From positions 5,537-69,536 of the forward strand of contig JAYKGV010000004.1 of NCBI GenBank assembly GCA_035285595.1: 64,000 nucleotides of DNA, given 5' to 3'. Position 1 is the first letter of the stretch, and each line of letters starts with the position of its first letter. The translations under genes were made by a program, and so were the position numbers. Source of the stretch: VGJW01 sp035285595. Its GTDB lineage: Bacteria; Cyanobacteriota; Sericytochromatia; S15B-MN24; VGJW01. Positions 52,884-60,617 of the stretch are shown here, piece after piece. The notes below the pieces were generated by a model. That model had not been told where the DNA came from. It did not search any database and worked only from the letters and a program-made list of their open reading frames with translations.

Positions 52884-53870
52884 ATGACCACGCTGTCTAA
52901 GCTCATGCAGCCTCTGGTTGCCGAAGGTCCTTATTTCAAGTTGGTGTGCGGTGCCACGTTCGCCGACACATCCGAACTGGCCCACCTTTCGACCATCTTC
53001 ACGCTCGCGGGGGCTCGCCTCGTGGACGTCGCGGCTCGGCCCGATGCCGTGGATGCAGCGCTTTCCGGGGTGCGTCGGGCCCGGCGGCTGGGTTCTGCCT
53101 GGTTGCCCCAGGCACCGGTGCCTCTGGTCATGGTGTCCATCGGTCCCGAAGACGATCCGCACGTCCGTATCGCCGAGAAGGTCGATGCGCGCTGCACCTG
53201 GGAGTGCCCGCACTGCTTGAATGCGTGTCCGCACGGTGCCATCGACGAGCAGCTCAAGATCGTCGCGCAGCGTTGCGTGGGCTGTGGTCAGTGCGTGGCG
53301 GCCTGCCCCGAGGATGCCGTGCAGATGGTGCCAACGGCCCCGCCTGCGCCGCTCGACGATCTGTGGGATGCCGGGGCTCGGGCCCTCGAGCTTCATGCCG
53401 GGACCGGCGCGGATCTGGCGGGCTATGAAGGGCAGGTTCGGGCTTGGGTGGCTCGTGGTGGCGTATTCTCGCTCTCCGTGAACGCCGTGCAGATGACGGT
53501 GGAACAAGCGCTCGAGACGTGGCGGACTGTGTCTCGCTGGATGGAAGGGCCCATGCTTCTGCAAGCCGATGGCAAGCCCATCAGTGGGACCTCGGGTGAG
53601 TCCTCCACGCGTCCGGCGTTGAACTTTGCCCAGTCCCTCATCGAGGCGGGCGTGCCCCACGTGCAGGTGGCTGGTGGCACCAACGATTTGACGGGCAAGC
53701 TTGCCCGGGAAGCTGGATTGCGGCTCGGAGGAGTGGCTATCGGCAGCTTCGCGCGGCGACTCGTACGTGACATCCGCGGGCTTGGCGATCCCAACGCCGG
53801 TATGTCGGAGGGCCTTTCACGGGCCCGGAAGCTGGTAGCTTCTGCCCTTGATCCGCTGGAGGTTCGGTAG
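52884..53870 (+). CDS. ldpA: LdpA-like iron-sulfur protein
   Basis: This 328-residue protein begins with F-K-L-V-C-G-A and a D-V-A-A-R-P-D strand, followed by V-S-I-G-P-E-D-D-P-H and two [4Fe-4S] motifs (C-x3-C-x2-C-x3-C-P near 105-115 and C-V-G-C-G-Q-C-V-A-A-C-P near 130-141). The C-terminal half has E-L-H, the D-G-K-P-I-S-G motif and Q-V-A-G-G-T-N. This is the layout of cyanobacterial LdpA, a redox protein that modulates the circadian period. No kai genes are seen, so the role here is presumably redox or metabolic. GGAGG lies 11 bases before ATG 52884; GTG 52872 is less likely. Confidence 0.85.
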   Translation: MTTLSKLMQPLVAEGPYFKLVCGATFADTSELAHLSTIFTLAGARLVDVAARPDAVDAALSGVRRARRLGSAWLPQAPVPLVMVSIGPEDDPHVRIAEKVDARCTWECPHCLNACPHGAIDEQLKIVAQRCVGCGQCVAACPEDAVQMVPTAPPAPLDDLWDAGARALELHAGTGADLAGYEGQVRAWVARGGVFSLSVNAVQMTVEQALETWRTVSRWMEGPMLLQADGKPISGTSGESSTRPALNFAQSLIEAGVPHVQVAGGTNDLTGKLAREAGLRLGGVAIGSFARRLVRDIRGLGDPNAGMSEGLSRARKLVASALDPLEVR

Positions 53871-53875
53871 TCGTC

Positions 53876-55420
53876 TTGACCACGCGCGAACAGAAAGTTG
53901 TCGACAATCTGGAGGAACTTTTCGGGATTCTGCCGATTCCTGTCGTCAAGTACCTGAAGCAGCAGCCCGATGTCGAGGACCTGTTCGAGGTCGTGCTTGA
54001 TCTGGGGCGTCCGCCCGAATGTCGGTTTCCCGGTCGCGCGGTCGATCTCGAACTGACCGTCACTCGAGAGGACATCGACTTCGTGGTCCAGCGTGTCGGA
54101 GCTTTCTCTGATGACAATCGGGCTGGCATCGAGCGGACCTTGCACCGCATATCGTGCATGCGGAACCGTCAAGGGATCATCATCGGACTTACATGCCGTG
54201 TGGGGCGGGCCATTCAAGGCACGATCGACCTGATACGGGACCTTGTCGAGAGCGGACGCAGCATCTTGATTCTCGGGCGTCCGGGCATCGGCAAGACCAC
54301 CAAGCTACGGGAGATTGCCCGTGTGCTCTCTACCGACTTGCGCAAGCGCGTCATTGTCATCGACACGTCAAACGAGATCGCCGGTGACGGGGACATCCCC
54401 CATCCTGGCATCGGTCGCGCGCGACGGATGCAGGTGGCCCGTTCTGCCGAACAGCATGCCGTCATGATCGAGGCGGTCGAGAACCATATGCCCGAAGTCA
54501 TCATCATTGACGAGATTGGGACCGAGCTCGAGGCCGCTGCCGCCCGCACCATTGCCGAGAGGGGCGTTCAGCTCATCGGTACCGCGCATGGCAACTCGCT
54601 CGAGAACCTGCTGGTCAATCCTACCCTGACCGATCTTGTGGGCGGAATCCAGAGCGTGACCTTGTCAGACGAGGAGGCGCGGCGCCGCGGCACCCAGAAG
54701 AGCATCCTGGAACGCAAGGCCCCGCCGACCTTCGATATCTGTCTTGAGTTGCAGGACCGCGACCGAATTGCCGTTCATCCCGACGTTGCCGAAGTGGTGG
54801 ATCACATGTTGCGGGGCCTGGCCCCCAATCCTGAGATTCGTCAGCTCGACGCCTCTGGTCGGGTCAAGGTGGTCCAGGAAGCCACCGTTGAGACGGGAAG
54901 GCCGGTGGAGACGTTGCCGCAGCAGACGGGGCCTCGCCTGCGCATCTATCCCTTCGCCGTCAGCCGGAGTCAGCTGGAACGCGTCATCCGCAGCATGCGC
55001 ATGCACGCTGAAGTGACCCGCAGCATGTCAGAGGCTGGTGCCATTCTGGTTCTCAAGGCCTACCTGAAGTCGGCGGGAGGCATGTTGCATGAGGCTGAGG
55101 CCCGCGGCATCCCGGTCCATGTCGTCAAGAGCAACACGATTCCCCAGATCCAGAAGACGTTGCGTGAGGTCATGCAGCTTGATGGACCTTCCAATGGTGA
55201 CGAGGATGCGGCGATGCGTGAAGCTCGCGAGGCCGTGGACCTCGTGCTCAAGACCGGCAAGGCCGTGGAGCTCATGCCGCGTCCCGTGGCGGTCCGCCGG
55301 CTGCAGCACCAGGTGATCGAGAAGTATGGTCTCGTCAGCGAGTCGGCAGGCGAGGAGCCGCACCGCAGGGTCCTGATTCACCCCCTCGTTTCTGCGGGGG
55401 CCGAGGCCGTTCAGGGGTGA
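53876..55420 (+). CDS. AAA-type ATPase with R3H domain (Ycf45-like)
   Basis: The 514 residues have a Walker A G-R-P-G-I-G-K-T-T near 134-142, Walker B I-I-I-D-E-I-G near 207, a middle domain, and a C-terminal single-strand nucleic-acid binding R3H region (R-R-L-Q-H-Q then S-E-S-A-G-E-E-P-H-R-R). This is the arrangement of Ycf45-type proteins common in Cyanobacteria and plastids; related proteins occur in Firmicutes (SpoIIIAA-type ATPase relatives). The start is TTG 53876, five bases after ldpA, with GGAGG 13 bases upstream. Function unknown beyond nucleic-acid-linked ATPase. Confidence 0.85.
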   Translation: MTTREQKVVDNLEELFGILPIPVVKYLKQQPDVEDLFEVVLDLGRPPECRFPGRAVDLELTVTREDIDFVVQRVGAFSDDNRAGIERTLHRISCMRNRQGIIIGLTCRVGRAIQGTIDLIRDLVESGRSILILGRPGIGKTTKLREIARVLSTDLRKRVIVIDTSNEIAGDGDIPHPGIGRARRMQVARSAEQHAVMIEAVENHMPEVIIIDEIGTELEAAAARTIAERGVQLIGTAHGNSLENLLVNPTLTDLVGGIQSVTLSDEEARRRGTQKSILERKAPPTFDICLELQDRDRIAVHPDVAEVVDHMLRGLAPNPEIRQLDASGRVKVVQEATVETGRPVETLPQQTGPRLRIYPFAVSRSQLERVIRSMRMHAEVTRSMSEAGAILVLKAYLKSAGGMLHEAEARGIPVHVVKSNTIPQIQKTLREVMQLDGPSNGDEDAAMREAREAVDLVLKTGKAVELMPRPVAVRRLQHQVIEKYGLVSESAGEEPHRRVLIHPLVSAGAEAVQG

Positions 55421-57498
55421 GGTCTGCCTGCCTGCCACGGCGGGCCGTGCTTCCTGCAGTGGCGCTGGCTCTGGCCCTGGGGCAACCGTGGCCGGCCGTG
55501 GCGGCGGACCAGCTCGAGGATCTCTTGCGTCCGTACCCAGGGCCGCCGGCGGTTTTGCGGGATCGCCATGGCGTGGTCTTCGGTGAGTTACGCGGGGACC
55601 GACACCAGCACGCGGTGGCGTTGGCAGATGTGCCCGATTCGTTGCGCCAGGCGCTCATCGCCACCGAGGATCCTGGCTTCTATGGCAATGTGGGTTTCGA
55701 TCCACGTGGACTGGCCCGAGCCTTGTTCCGCAATCTGCTGGCGGGCAAGGCCCGTGAGGGCGGGTCCACCTTGACGCAGCAGCTGGCAAAAACCTTGATC
55801 CAGGATCGTCGCAAGACGCTGGATCGCAAGTGGCGCGAGGCTGTCGTGACTTTGCAGCTTACTCAGCGCTTGACCAAGGATCAGATCCTTGAGCGGTACC
55901 TGAACGAAGTATGGTGGGGGCGAGGGACACACGGCGTGGCTGCGGCTGCAGAGGTCTATTTCGGCAAGGCGATCACGCGGCTTGATGCAGGGCAGGGAGC
56001 TTTGCTGGTGGCGATGCTGAAGGGCCCCTCGCAGTATGACCCCTTTACCGACGAAGGGCTCCGACGTCTGGTGGAGCGGCAGAAGTATGTATTGGCTCGC
56101 ATGGTGGAGGCGGGATATCTGCCCGAGGGCAAGGTGGAACGCGAGGCCCGCCAGAAGGTGGTTGAGGCCTGGCGAGCCGGCAAGGCCAGTGTGGCCAGAG
56201 TGCGCGCGGCCATGGGCTTCCGTAGCTCTCCTCGGGATGAATATGCTTGGTTCCGTCGGCGTCTGCAAGGCTTGCTCGAAGCTCGTCACGGAGAGGATCG
56301 CGTACAGCAAGGTGCGCTCTCGGTCCAGACGACGCTGGATACCCGTTTGCAGGAGCTGGCCGTCGCAGCAGCCGAGGAAGCCGTGCGCACGGAGGGCAAG
56401 AAGATGGGGTTTCGCCAGGTGGCGATTGCCGCCATCGAGCCGGGAACGGGTTACGTGCGGGCTCTGGTCGGCGGGGTGGGGGCGACTGATTATGATCGCA
56501 CGATGGCCAGGCTGCAGCTCGGCAGCTGCATGAAGCCATTCATCTATCTCGCGGCCTTTGCCGCGGGCAAGTCACCCGAAGATGTCGTCGTCGATGCGGC
56601 GGCTCGTTACCCTGCCGGCGAGGGACGCTGGTATCAACCGCGCAATGATGACGGTCGGATTTACGGGGCGGTGACCCTGCGCGCGGCTCTCGAACAAAGT
56701 CTCAATACCGTGGCCGTTCGCCTTTATGCAGAGATCGGGAGAGAACCGGTTTCTGCGATCTTGCAGGCTGCTGGGATGAGAGGCCCGCATCCGCGGGACT
56801 TGACTTTGGCCCTGGGCTCGGGCATCACCCATCCTGTCGAGATTGCAGCGGCCTATGCCGCCTTTGCCAACCAAGGCCAGTGGGTCCAGCCGGTGTTGCA
56901 CACTCAGGTCCGAGGAGGCGGCGTGGACGAGCGTCCGGTGCCTCGCAAGGTCAAGGTGGCCGAGCCGTGGCACGTGAGCCATTTGGTCTCTGTTCTCTCT
57001 GGTGTGCTCGAGCGGGGTACGGCCAAAGGACGGGGCATCGGGCGTCCGGCGGCGGGCAAGACCGGCACCACCAGTGCCTTCCGGGACGCGTGGTTCGTGG
57101 GCTTCACTCCTCAGCTCTGCCTGGCCGTCTGGGTAGGCAATGATGATCGAAGGCCCATGCGCGAGGGAGCCTTTGGGGGGAGGGTGGCGGCCGGCATCTG
57201 GCGCAAGGTCATGTCCGCCTGGCATCAGGGCCTGCCAGTCAAGGCCTTTCCCATGGTTCCCCCCCCAGTGATGATTGCCTCGCCGACCCCCGCTCCGCTG
57301 TCGACCTGGGATCCCTTCTTGGACGACCAGCCGGTGGTCTTGCCCAGTTCCGGGCCGAGCCCTGTCATGCAGGAGAGCGCTGTCGGGGCTTCATCGAGCG
57401 TGCTGCCGGACGCCTCGATCCGGAATGGCACGCTGCAGGACGAGTCTGATGCCGTTCGTCGTTTGCCTCGTCCACGTCTCCCCGGGGGCCGGCCGTGA
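55417..57498 (+). CDS. Class A penicillin-binding protein (PBP1A-like)
   Basis: This 693-residue protein has a GT51 glycosyltransferase domain (A-T-E-D-P-G-F-Y near 86, G-G-S-T-L-T-Q-Q-L-A-K near 121) and a transpeptidase domain with S-C-M-K-P near 370, S-L-N near 430 and K-T-G-T-T near 549. The tail is proline-rich. It polymerises and crosslinks peptidoglycan. The N-terminal hydrophobic segment ends in A-V-A-A-D, which looks like a signal-peptidase site; class A PBPs are normally membrane-anchored, so cleavage is doubtful. The GTG start overlaps the R3H gene stop; its end overlaps tmk. Confidence 0.92.
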   Translation: MRSACLPRRAVLPAVALALALGQPWPAVAADQLEDLLRPYPGPPAVLRDRHGVVFGELRGDRHQHAVALADVPDSLRQALIATEDPGFYGNVGFDPRGLARALFRNLLAGKAREGGSTLTQQLAKTLIQDRRKTLDRKWREAVVTLQLTQRLTKDQILERYLNEVWWGRGTHGVAAAAEVYFGKAITRLDAGQGALLVAMLKGPSQYDPFTDEGLRRLVERQKYVLARMVEAGYLPEGKVEREARQKVVEAWRAGKASVARVRAAMGFRSSPRDEYAWFRRRLQGLLEARHGEDRVQQGALSVQTTLDTRLQELAVAAAEEAVRTEGKKMGFRQVAIAAIEPGTGYVRALVGGVGATDYDRTMARLQLGSCMKPFIYLAAFAAGKSPEDVVVDAAARYPAGEGRWYQPRNDDGRIYGAVTLRAALEQSLNTVAVRLYAEIGREPVSAILQAAGMRGPHPRDLTLALGSGITHPVEIAAAYAAFANQGQWVQPVLHTQVRGGGVDERPVPRKVKVAEPWHVSHLVSVLSGVLERGTAKGRGIGRPAAGKTGTTSAFRDAWFVGFTPQLCLAVWVGNDDRRPMREGAFGGRVAAGIWRKVMSAWHQGLPVKAFPMVPPPVMIASPTPAPLSTWDPFLDDQPVVLPSSGPSPVMQESAVGASSSVLPDASIRNGTLQDESDAVRRLPRPRLPGGRP

Positions 57499-58166
57499 GG
57501 GGGCGGGCCGTGGGCAAGTCGCACTTTGGTCGCCGTGTGTCTGGAGTCGGGACGAGTGGCCGCTTCATCACGTTGGAGGGAGGTGAAGGGGCAGGCAAGA
57601 GCACCCTGTTGCAGGGGCTGGCAGTCGAGCTCGCGGGACAGGGACTGGAAGTGGTGGTGACGCGCGAACCTGGGGGCACGTCCTTGGGGAGCGAACTCCG
57701 ATCCTTGCTGTTGACGAGTGGACATGCGATCGACCCCGTGGCAGAGTTGCTTCTCTACGGGGCGGATCGGGCGCAGCATTTGACCGAGGTGGTGCGGCCA
57801 GCCCTTGACCGGGGGGCGTGGGTCTTGTGCGATCGGCACGCGGACTCGCTGGTGGCCTATCAGGCATATGGGAGAGGCTTGCCACGTGACCTGGTGGACC
57901 GGGTCAATGCCTTGGCGACGGGCGGACTGCTTCCCGATCGAACCCTTTGGCTCGACCTCCCAGTCGAGGAAGGATTGCGTCGTGCGGCGGCGACACGTGG
58001 GCCCGACAGGCTGGAGGCAGCTGGCTTGGCCTTTCATGAGCGGGTACGAGCGGGGTTTGCGTCCTTGGCATGTGAGTCTCCAGACCGAATCGTGCGGATC
58101 GAGGCCACGCGTTCCCCCGAAGAAGTGCTGGCGGCGGCGGTGGAGATTTTGGCCGAGCTTGGCTGA
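57495..58166 (+). CDS. tmk: Thymidylate kinase
   Basis: The protein has 223 residues with the P-loop G-G-E-G-A-G-K-S-T near 28-36, the T-R-E-P-G-G-T motif near 58, D-R-H-A-D-S-L-V-A-Y-Q-A-Y-G-R-G (usual D-R-Y-x-D-S) and the LID-like D-R-L-E. It phosphorylates dTMP. About 22 N-terminal residues before the core (F-I-T-L-E-G) suggest the true start may be later than GTG 57495, though the GTGA overlap with the PBP gene favours it. Last gene of the ldpA-R3H-PBP-tmk unit. Confidence 0.92.
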   Translation: MRGRAVGKSHFGRRVSGVGTSGRFITLEGGEGAGKSTLLQGLAVELAGQGLEVVVTREPGGTSLGSELRSLLLTSGHAIDPVAELLLYGADRAQHLTEVVRPALDRGAWVLCDRHADSLVAYQAYGRGLPRDLVDRVNALATGGLLPDRTLWLDLPVEEGLRRAAATRGPDRLEAAGLAFHERVRAGFASLACESPDRIVRIEATRSPEEVLAAAVEILAELG

Positions 58167-58332
58167 GGGGGTCGGCTCACGCGTTACCCCGCAGTTCAGT
58201 CAGGACGATTGGGGGGGTATCTCCTATCCACGCCACTACAGGCCAGATCAGCCTTGTGGTAACGGGTTATGGGGACCCAACGGCCAGTACCAATCACGTA
58301 GATCCTGATAGGACCAGCCCATGGACTACCCG

Positions 58333-58677
58333 TCACCTAACCAGCGGGGACTGTCCGGTCAGAAGAGTCAGACCAAGGGGTGTCTCTACTTGACGGGCAC
58401 AAAGGAGGACAAGTGGCTGCGTGCCCCTTCTCAGTTCGCGTGCACTAGCTGGGGCGAAGCGGGCCGTGAAGAAGGCCAGCGGGTCGAACAGTATCCTCCA
58501 AGCCACCACGATGACCCAGCCCGGTAGAGTGAGAAACACCGACAGAACACCGTCGACCTTGAAGTCCAGTCCGAGCAGGGTGGCCGGTGCATTGAAGGCC
58601 ACGACAACGAACACGACCCAGGCGAACGGGTTCAGGTAGGCGTACTGCACGGTGCTTTGATAACTCAAGGGGCCCAA
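58333..58677 (-). CDS. Small membrane protein of unknown function
   Basis: The 114 residues contain a hydrophobic helix at about 14-38 (N-P-F-A-W-V-V-F-V-V-V-A), a second at about 48-70 (F-L-T-L-P-G-W-V-I-V-V-A-W) and a basic tail. The exact start is uncertain (TTG 58677 or TTG 58662; no ribosome-binding site seen). It lies downstream of the phasin-like gene on the same strand. The 166 bases between tmk and this gene (58167-58332) hold no recognised feature. Confidence 0.5.
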   Translation of the reverse strand: MGPLSYQSTVQYAYLNPFAWVVFVVVAFNAPATLLGLDFKVDGVLSVFLTLPGWVIVVAWRILFDPLAFFTARFAPASARELRRGTQPLVLLCARQVETPLGLTLLTGQSPLVR

Positions 58678-58727
58678 GCGGACCGCCGGGCCCGGTACGT
58701 CCCGGACCCGGCGGCTGCAGCTGCCGA

Positions 58728-59267
58728 TCAGGCGTTGGCGCTCTTTTCAGCCGCGGGGACCTTTTCGGTGCTCTTGGCGCTGCTCCTCGTGGGCTTCTCG
58801 TGTTCGATCTCGACGCGGGTCACCTGCGGGGGGCGCGTCACAACCGGCTCGGTCGGCGTGGCCGAGGTCTGAAGCCGGTTCACGAGCGCCTTGCCCGTTT
58901 CGAGGCTGTAGTCCACTTCGGAGCGAAGGGTGTTGAGTCCTTCCATCGCGATGCGGGTCGACACTCCGACAAGGTCGGCCTTGCGGCCTTCCTCTGCGAT
59001 CGTGTTGAGGACCTCACGGGTCGCCTCGACGGAACGGTCAGCCACTTCCTTGAGGGTCGTGAACGGATCGTCCGAGAGGGTCTCGGTCGCCTTGACGACG
59101 TTCTTGGCGCCGTCGATGGCGGTGTCGAGGACGTGCCGGGTCGCGCCAACGAGGTTGACCGCGCCCAGTTCCTGAGAGGTCTTCTCGACATAGGTCTTGA
59201 GGTTGTCGAGCGAGTGGACGACGAGCTTCTGGGTGGTCTCGCCGAGATCCTTGACGATGGTCGTCAT
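58728..59267 (-). CDS. Phasin-like amphipathic helical protein
   Basis: This 179-residue, almost wholly helical protein has T-x-x-L-x-x-Y-V/I amphipathic repeats (L-D-N-L-K-T-Y-V-E-K, V-L-D-T-A-I-D-G-A-K-N-V-V-K, V-L-N-T-I-A-E-E) and a P/T/K/E-rich tail, resembling phasins or apolipoprotein-like proteins. Such proteins coat polyhydroxyalkanoate granules or membranes. AAGGAGAA lies nine bases before the ATG, so it is independently initiated, although it is in frame with the TnpB-like gene upstream. No PHA synthase is in the window. Confidence 0.6.
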   Translation of the reverse strand: MTTIVKDLGETTQKLVVHSLDNLKTYVEKTSQELGAVNLVGATRHVLDTAIDGAKNVVKATETLSDDPFTTLKEVADRSVEATREVLNTIAEEGRKADLVGVSTRIAMEGLNTLRSEVDYSLETGKALVNRLQTSATPTEPVVTRPPQVTRVEIEHEKPTRSSAKSTEKVPAAEKSANA

Positions 59268-60500
59268 GAGGGTGTTCTCCTTCTGGCGCCTTGTGGGCGC
59301 ACCAAGGGACGGGAGGGTTCTTGCCCAGGCATGGGAGGCTTGCGTCCCCCTTCCCGCGCGCCCCTGCACGCCCTTGTCACGGGCAGGAGGCGGAGATGCA
59401 GCCGTGCCGACGGCCTGTCCCCCCGGATCATGCCGGGGGGCTTCGCCGGCTGGGCGGACCCGAGCCGGTGCGATGCGTGCGAGGTGTCGAGAGGTCTGGA
59501 GTACCCGCGGAATCTCTGTCCTGCGGGACGATGACCGGGCAGCCGAAATCGCCGGGATGACGTCGTTGAAGGTTCGTACGGGAACTCCCATACGACTGGC
59601 CGTACGACGGATCGCCCGGGTGGTCCGGACAAGGCGGCGTCGCGGCCCCTCGGGGAGTCCGGCGAAGGAGCTCTCGTCCGCAAGTTGCAAGACGGGATGG
59701 GGCCGGCGGACAGCCGCGCGGACCACGACTCCGGCAACAGCCATGTCGCACGCGGCCTGATAACGGGCCAGCTTGGCCTCGAGTGCACGGGCCGACCGAT
59801 GGGCACCCTTGCGATGCATCGAGGCAATCACCCGTCGCAAGCGGCCAGCCTTGCCCGCTTCGCGTCGGCCGCCGGCGCCCAGCAGGGTGTGTCCGCGGGC
59901 GTCCGTGACCATGGCGCGGTGATGCAGCCCAAGGGCTACCCCCACAGAGGTGCGAGGCTGGAGTCGGCAGCGGACCCGCAGCCACCACCTGCCCTTGCGG
60001 CGACCGATACGGGCCTCGAGCCAGCGCGCACGCTCCGTAAGGCGCAAGAACTGGACCATCTCGAAGTCTTGCGGGAGTCGTGCCTGTATAGGCAAATCAC
60101 GGCCCAGGAGCGGCACGATCACGCGCAGCGTCCCATCCGGATGAGGCGCGAGGCTCCATGTGCCTGGAGCAAAGACAGCCCAAGTCCAGCCCTCGCTGCC
60201 AGTGTCCACGGACCCTGCAGCAAGCGCACGTGTCTGCGCCTCGACAACCTCGAGGAGGCTGCTGCGGAAAGGTTCAGGCAAGGCCTCGAGGCCACTTCGG
60301 GCACCGCCCAGCATCATGCGTGCCCGCCTCAAGCCTTCGTCTCGGACGGTCTCGGCCAGGTTCATCCAGCCAAGCGGGGCGAGGGCCTCGCGCCACAGGG
60401 AAGCAAGGCGCTCTGTCTGTTCGCGCACAAGACGCAGCCCTTGTCGCTGGGCCCGGTCGAGGGGCCTCAGCTCGAGGTCGAAGGTGCGTAGGGTGCTCAT
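59268..60500 (-). CDS. TnpB-family protein with inactivated RuvC site, frame continuous with the phasin-like gene
   Basis: The 411 codons show the IS605 TnpB layout: an N-terminal T-F-D-L-E-L-R-P segment, a beta-barrel part ending in K-G-R-W-W-L-R-V-R-C, then V-G-V-A-L-G-L-H-H-R-A-M-V-T-D near 186-200 where active TnpB has V-G-(I/V)-D-L-G. The catalytic Asp is Ala189. The second acidic site (usual E-D-L-N) aligns with L-A-D-E-S near 273-277 with the Glu replaced. The zinc-finger cysteines and the last D of RuvC-III are absent. No stop separates it from the phasin-like start at 59267; the open frame runs to 58728. Length is typical for TnpB (about 400). A CCCCCCGG/CCGGGGGG hairpin lies near its 3' end (59419-59440). 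An in-frame ATG at 60566 is an alternative start. Confidence 0.65.
59419..59440. repeat. Strong inverted repeat inside the 3' part of the TnpB-like frame
   Basis: CCCCCCGG and CCGGGGGG form an 8-bp perfect stem with a six-base loop. It sits where TnpB loci often encode the scaffold part of their guide RNA, but no guide was identified. Confidence 0.45.
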
Positions 60501-60605
60501 CGCGAATAAGGGTTGAGGCCCGTAGATGGTCAGCGATGAAACAACTATATGAGGGCCACCCTTCATGATGCCATGTCCTACGGCGGTCTGGGGCTAAGAA
60601 AAGGT

Positions 60606-60611
60606 TATGCT
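60606..60611 (+). promoter_or_regulatory. TATGCT -10-like element before anmK-murQ
   Basis: TATGCT ends six bases before ATG 60618, with no Shine-Dalgarno between. No clear -35. Confidence 0.4.
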
Positions 60612-60617
60612 TGTGCC

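Noticed and set aside
58728..60566. Taking the whole 612-codon frame as one certain fusion protein
   Set aside because: The phasin-like part has its own AAGGAGAA site and ATG, and the 60-70 codons before it look non-conserved, so two products are at least as likely; the fusion is kept only as a possibility.
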